From Prosthecobacter dejongeii (GTDB lineage: Bacteria > Verrucomicrobiota > Verrucomicrobiia > Verrucomicrobiales > Verrucomicrobiaceae): a DNA stretch of 64,000 nt. Both the position numbers and the translations under genes were made by a program. Shown piece after piece: positions 61,168 to 64,000 of this stretch; position 1 is the first letter of the stretch; every line of letters starts with the position of its first letter. The stretch is taken from assembly GCF_014203045.1 (NCBI RefSeq), contig NZ_JACHIF010000005.1:186001-250000 (forward strand). Direction: 5' to 3'. The notes below the pieces were generated by a model. That model searched no databases. It saw nothing but the letters and a program-made list of their open reading frames with translations, and was not told the origin of the DNA.

Positions 61168-63870
61168 ATGGCTGCCGAACTCGCAAAATCCCGCCCTGCC
61201 CGTGCTCGTGTGCAGGAAAAAGAAAGCCCGTGGAATGACGCTGTCGGCATTGCGATGCTGGTGGTGGCGGCCATGTATCTGCTGGCGCTCGTCTCGTATG
61301 ATCCCATGGACCTGCCCACGTGGTTCTGGCTCAGCGTGACGGATCAGCCGAATCTGGTGGTGAAAAATTTTGTGGGTCGTTTTGGTGCCATGACGGCTGG
61401 GGCCTCTCTCTATCTGGCTGGCATGGCGATCTATCTGCTGCCCTTTAGCATGACGTGGTTTGGGGTGTGTAAACTGGCCTCGAATGTGAAAGTCACCGGG
61501 CGTTCCTGGTTGGGCGTGGCCCTCATGGTCATTACCACAGCGGCCATTTTTGAGGTTCAGGATATTTTGAATCAGCGGGATAACATCACCCCCCTGGGTG
61601 GCGGGGGGGGGTTTGGTTACCTCATCGGCGGTAGCATCTTGGCGAATCTTTTGGGCAAGGTGGGCTCCACTGTGGTGCTGGCGGGCATTTACGCTGTAGG
61701 CTTTTTCCTGGCCAGTGGCATCCATCCGCTACAGGCCATCCAGGCCATTCGCATGGAGATCACTCGGGCGTGGGAAACTTACCAGATCCGTCGCGAGATT
61801 GCCGCGCGTGAGGCGGAACTGGCAGACAACCCGGCCGCTGTGCCGACGCCGAGCCGACGGAAGAAAAGCACGTTGGAGATCAAGGCCGAAACTGCACCTG
61901 CTGGGCCGCTGGTGACGCCTGAACTGGGGCTGACCTTTGAGCCGCCGAAGCCGAAGATCATTGATTCTTCGGCCTCACGCACTCACACGGAAGAAACGGA
62001 CAAGCCGCGTCTCTCGGATGTGTGGGAGAAAAAACGCGCGCAGAAGCTGGAGCAGGCTCCTCATGGGACGCTCGGTAGCCTGGCGGTGCGTTTCAAAGAC
62101 TACAAGCTGCCCGAGCTGGATCTACTTTCCTGGCCGGATGAATCTCTGCATAAGCCCACGGATCCACGCGAGCTCATGGCCATCCAGGATACGATCATCA
62201 AGGCACTGGCCAGCTTTAATGTGAAGGTGGAGGCGGGCGACATTACCCGTGGCCCCGCCATCACTCGTTATGAAGTGCGGCCTGTGGATGGTTTGCGTGT
62301 CGCCCGTATCGCAGCACTGGATGATGACATCGCCCGCGCGACCTGTGCGGAGCGCATCAATATTCTGGCCCCCATTCCGGGCAAGGACACGGTGGGCATC
62401 GAGCTGGCAAACAAGGATAAGGTCATCGTGCCGATCCGTGAGCTGCTGGAGGATGAGGTGTTTACCAATGGCAAAGCGCGACTGCCGATCGCGTTGGGGA
62501 AAGATGTGTATGGCAAGACCATCATCGGGGACTTGGCATCCATGCCTCACTTGCTGGTGGCGGGGGCTACGGGATCAGGGAAATCGGTCTGTATCAACGG
62601 CATCATCACCAGCCTGCTGTGCCGTTTTGCGCCGGATGAGCTGCGCTTCATCATGATCGACCCGAAGGTGGTGGAAATGCAAAACTACGCCAATCTGCCA
62701 CATCTGGCCGTGCCCGTGGTGACGGATCCGAAGAAGGCGCTGCTGGCCCTGCGCTGGGTGGTGCGGGAGATGGAGAGCCGCTACCAAATGTTTGCCCAAG
62801 AAGGCTGCCGCAACTTTGAAACCTTCAACAACCGCAACCGCAAACGTGCCGCCGCGAATGAGGCGAGAAGGGCTGCCGCTGCGGCGCAGGGCGCGCCAGA
62901 ACCGGTAGTGGAGGAAGAACCCACGCCTGAGCCGGAACCTGAGCCCGTGCAGCCTGCGAAGTCTGTCAAGACCTCGGCCGGGACGGATGATGTGCGGGTC
63001 TCTGCGGCCTTTGCCAAGGCTGCTGCGGCGGCGGATCATCTGGTGGATGGCACCTCCCCTCCGTGGGAAGATGCCGAGGTGGCTGCGGAGCTGGAAGCTG
63101 AAACGCTGCCCGTTGAACTGCCTGTGGATCACAATGGCGACTGGATCGGTGATTCACGGCCACCGCCGCCCCGGGCCCGCAGTCAGGAGTTCATCATTCC
63201 TGATACACTGCCTTATATTGTGGTCATTATTGACGAGCTGGCTGACCTCATGCAGACCGCACCGGCGGATATTGAGGTGGCCATTGCCCGCATCACCCAG
63301 ATGGCGCGTGCGGCGGGCATCCACCTCATTGTAGCCACCCAGACGCCGCGTGCGGACGTGCTGACGGGGGTAATCAAGGCGAACATCCCCACGCGCATCG
63401 CCTTCCAAGTTTCCAGTGCGCTGGATAGCCGCGTGATTTTGGATCGCAAAGGGGCGGAAAACCTCGTGGGTAAAGGGGACATGCTGTACGTGCCGCCTGG
63501 TGGTGCGCAGCCGATCCGTAGCCAGGGTGCCTTGGTCACGGATGATGAAATTCATGCAGTGGTGGAGCGTTGTGTGGCCCAGGGTAAGCCGATTTTTGAC
63601 GTCAAAGTGGACGATGAAACCGGCGAAATGGGTGGCGATGACGATGAAGAAGGCAGTGGCGTGAGCAGTGAGGAGGAAGACACCCTGGAGAAATGTCTCG
63701 AAGTCATCCGGCAGGAAAAGAAGGCCTCGACCAGTCTTTTCCAGCGGCGCTTGAAGCTGGGCTATGGCCGCGCGGCCCGTATGATGGATATTTTGGAAGA
63801 TCGCGGCATCATCGGCCCAGGAGAAGGGGCGAAACCTCGCGAAATCCTGGTGGATATGGACATGATTTAA
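61168..63870 (+). CDS. ftsK: DNA translocase FtsK/SpoIIIE
   Basis: 900 residues. Four N-terminal helices (AVGIAMLVVAAMYLLALVS and others to about 195), a Pro/Glu-rich linker, the alpha domain (DITRGPAITRYEVRPVDGLR), and the motor with Walker A LLVAGATGSGKSVCING near 461 and Walker B VVIIDELADLM near 684. The stretch between the two Walker motifs is about 210 residues, some 90 longer than in E. coli FtsK, because of an Ala/Pro/Glu-rich insert (about 62835-63185). The sensor ATQTPRADVLTG and TRIAFQVSSALDSRVILD follow. The C-terminal gamma winged helix (ASTSLFQRRLKLGYGRAARMMDILEDRGIIG) reads polar DNA motifs. FtsK pumps chromosome ends and drives XerCD at division. No Shine-Dalgarno motif is present. 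Confidence 0.95.
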   Translation: MAAELAKSRPARARVQEKESPWNDAVGIAMLVVAAMYLLALVSYDPMDLPTWFWLSVTDQPNLVVKNFVGRFGAMTAGASLYLAGMAIYLLPFSMTWFGVCKLASNVKVTGRSWLGVALMVITTAAIFEVQDILNQRDNITPLGGGGGFGYLIGGSILANLLGKVGSTVVLAGIYAVGFFLASGIHPLQAIQAIRMEITRAWETYQIRREIAAREAELADNPAAVPTPSRRKKSTLEIKAETAPAGPLVTPELGLTFEPPKPKIIDSSASRTHTEETDKPRLSDVWEKKRAQKLEQAPHGTLGSLAVRFKDYKLPELDLLSWPDESLHKPTDPRELMAIQDTIIKALASFNVKVEAGDITRGPAITRYEVRPVDGLRVARIAALDDDIARATCAERINILAPIPGKDTVGIELANKDKVIVPIRELLEDEVFTNGKARLPIALGKDVYGKTIIGDLASMPHLLVAGATGSGKSVCINGIITSLLCRFAPDELRFIMIDPKVVEMQNYANLPHLAVPVVTDPKKALLALRWVVREMESRYQMFAQEGCRNFETFNNRNRKRAAANEARRAAAAAQGAPEPVVEEEPTPEPEPEPVQPAKSVKTSAGTDDVRVSAAFAKAAAAADHLVDGTSPPWEDAEVAAELEAETLPVELPVDHNGDWIGDSRPPPPRARSQEFIIPDTLPYIVVIIDELADLMQTAPADIEVAIARITQMARAAGIHLIVATQTPRADVLTGVIKANIPTRIAFQVSSALDSRVILDRKGAENLVGKGDMLYVPPGGAQPIRSQGALVTDDEIHAVVERCVAQGKPIFDVKVDDETGEMGGDDDEEGSGVSSEEEDTLEKCLEVIRQEKKASTSLFQRRLKLGYGRAARMMDILEDRGIIGPGEGAKPREILVDMDMI

Positions 63871-63881
63871 GCCGGACATTT

Positions 63882-63906
63882 GGCCTCCATTGAGAAGGTG
63901 GAGGCC
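63882..63906 (+). other. Hairpin after ftsK
   Basis: GGCCTCCA and TGGAGGCC form a perfect eight-base stem with a nine-base loop 12 bases after the ftsK stop. No T-run follows, so factor-independent termination is uncertain. The rest of the window, to 64000, shows no supported gene. Confidence 0.4.
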
Positions 63907-64000
63907 GGATGCGGCCAAAGTCAGATTTCAGGTACCAAAAAAGCCATCGCTCAGGTTTGCGAACAAAGCTGGCGACAAAGCGGAAGTTGCGCCATACTGC

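Noticed and set aside
1..64000. CRISPR arrays, tRNA and rRNA genes, insertion sequences, prophage
   Set aside because: No regular short repeats with spacers, no cloverleaf-like segments and no transposase or phage proteins were recognised by reading; small tRNAs could still have been missed.

Overview
The window looks like a chromosome segment of a Verrucomicrobiota bacterium, probably Verrucomicrobiaceae-like (Prosthecobacter or Verrucomicrobium relatives). The evidence is the gene content: Tat-exported DUF1501 proteins (three copies), a DUF1549/DUF1553 Planctomycete-type cytochrome protein, a PA14/DUF1800 giant protein, DUF1080, a sulfatase, and a Tat-exported Gfo/Idh/MocA oxidoreductase. 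G+C looks moderately high. Nearly all genes lack a Shine-Dalgarno sequence. The genus is inference; no 16S rRNA or tRNA gene is present.

Layout. 1-6870 (minus strand): metX fragment, mutY, an exported VirJ/AcvB-like hydrolase fused to an MprF-like lysyl-phosphatidylglycerol synthase and coupled to a DUF1003 membrane protein, then a coiled-coil/TPR protein. 7031-16477: Gfo/Idh/MocA oxidoreductase with a strong terminator, envelope and thiol proteins (peroxiredoxin, NlpC/P60), an acyltransferase facing two tandem GT4-like glycosyltransferases, and oxyR. 16581-25105: a 2161-aa PA14x6/DUF1800 protein, its DUF1501 partner, and a small membrane-anchored protein. 25126-35622: metallo-beta-lactamase protein, TM2 protein, sulfatase, gcvH, leuD, fumC, a 1082-aa hybrid histidine kinase and a thioredoxin. 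35630-49223: accessory-looking. A DUF1549/1553-DUF1501 pair is split by a toxin-antitoxin module whose toxin carries a premature stop, followed by a lone ABC ATPase, a Fic protein, a LysR-regulated DsrE/PNPOx pair, a DUF1080 lipoprotein, VapBC and a third DUF1501 protein. 49301-59938: a regulatory block. It holds a translationally coupled binding protein/histidine kinase/response regulator operon, the RNase P RNA gene, a CcoI/FixI-like copper P-type ATPase, a two-domain Usp protein, a FixL-like haem-PAS kinase with a Cys/His-rich N-terminus, its response regulator, and an AraC-type regulator. 60093-63870: HU, a gamma-carbonic-anhydrase-like protein and ftsK.

How parts fit together. Two NarL-type systems have very different inputs: a periplasmic binding protein for one (49301-52754), and a predicted oxygen-sensing haem PAS next to cbb3-oxidase copper assembly for the other (53357-58961). 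The VirJ-MprF fusion places predicted synthesis and hydrolysis of lysyl-phosphatidylglycerol on one chain, which suggests a self-balancing membrane-charge device. The best candidates for something little described are that fusion, the oxygen/copper cluster, and the binding-protein-driven kinase operon. None is proven by sequence alone.
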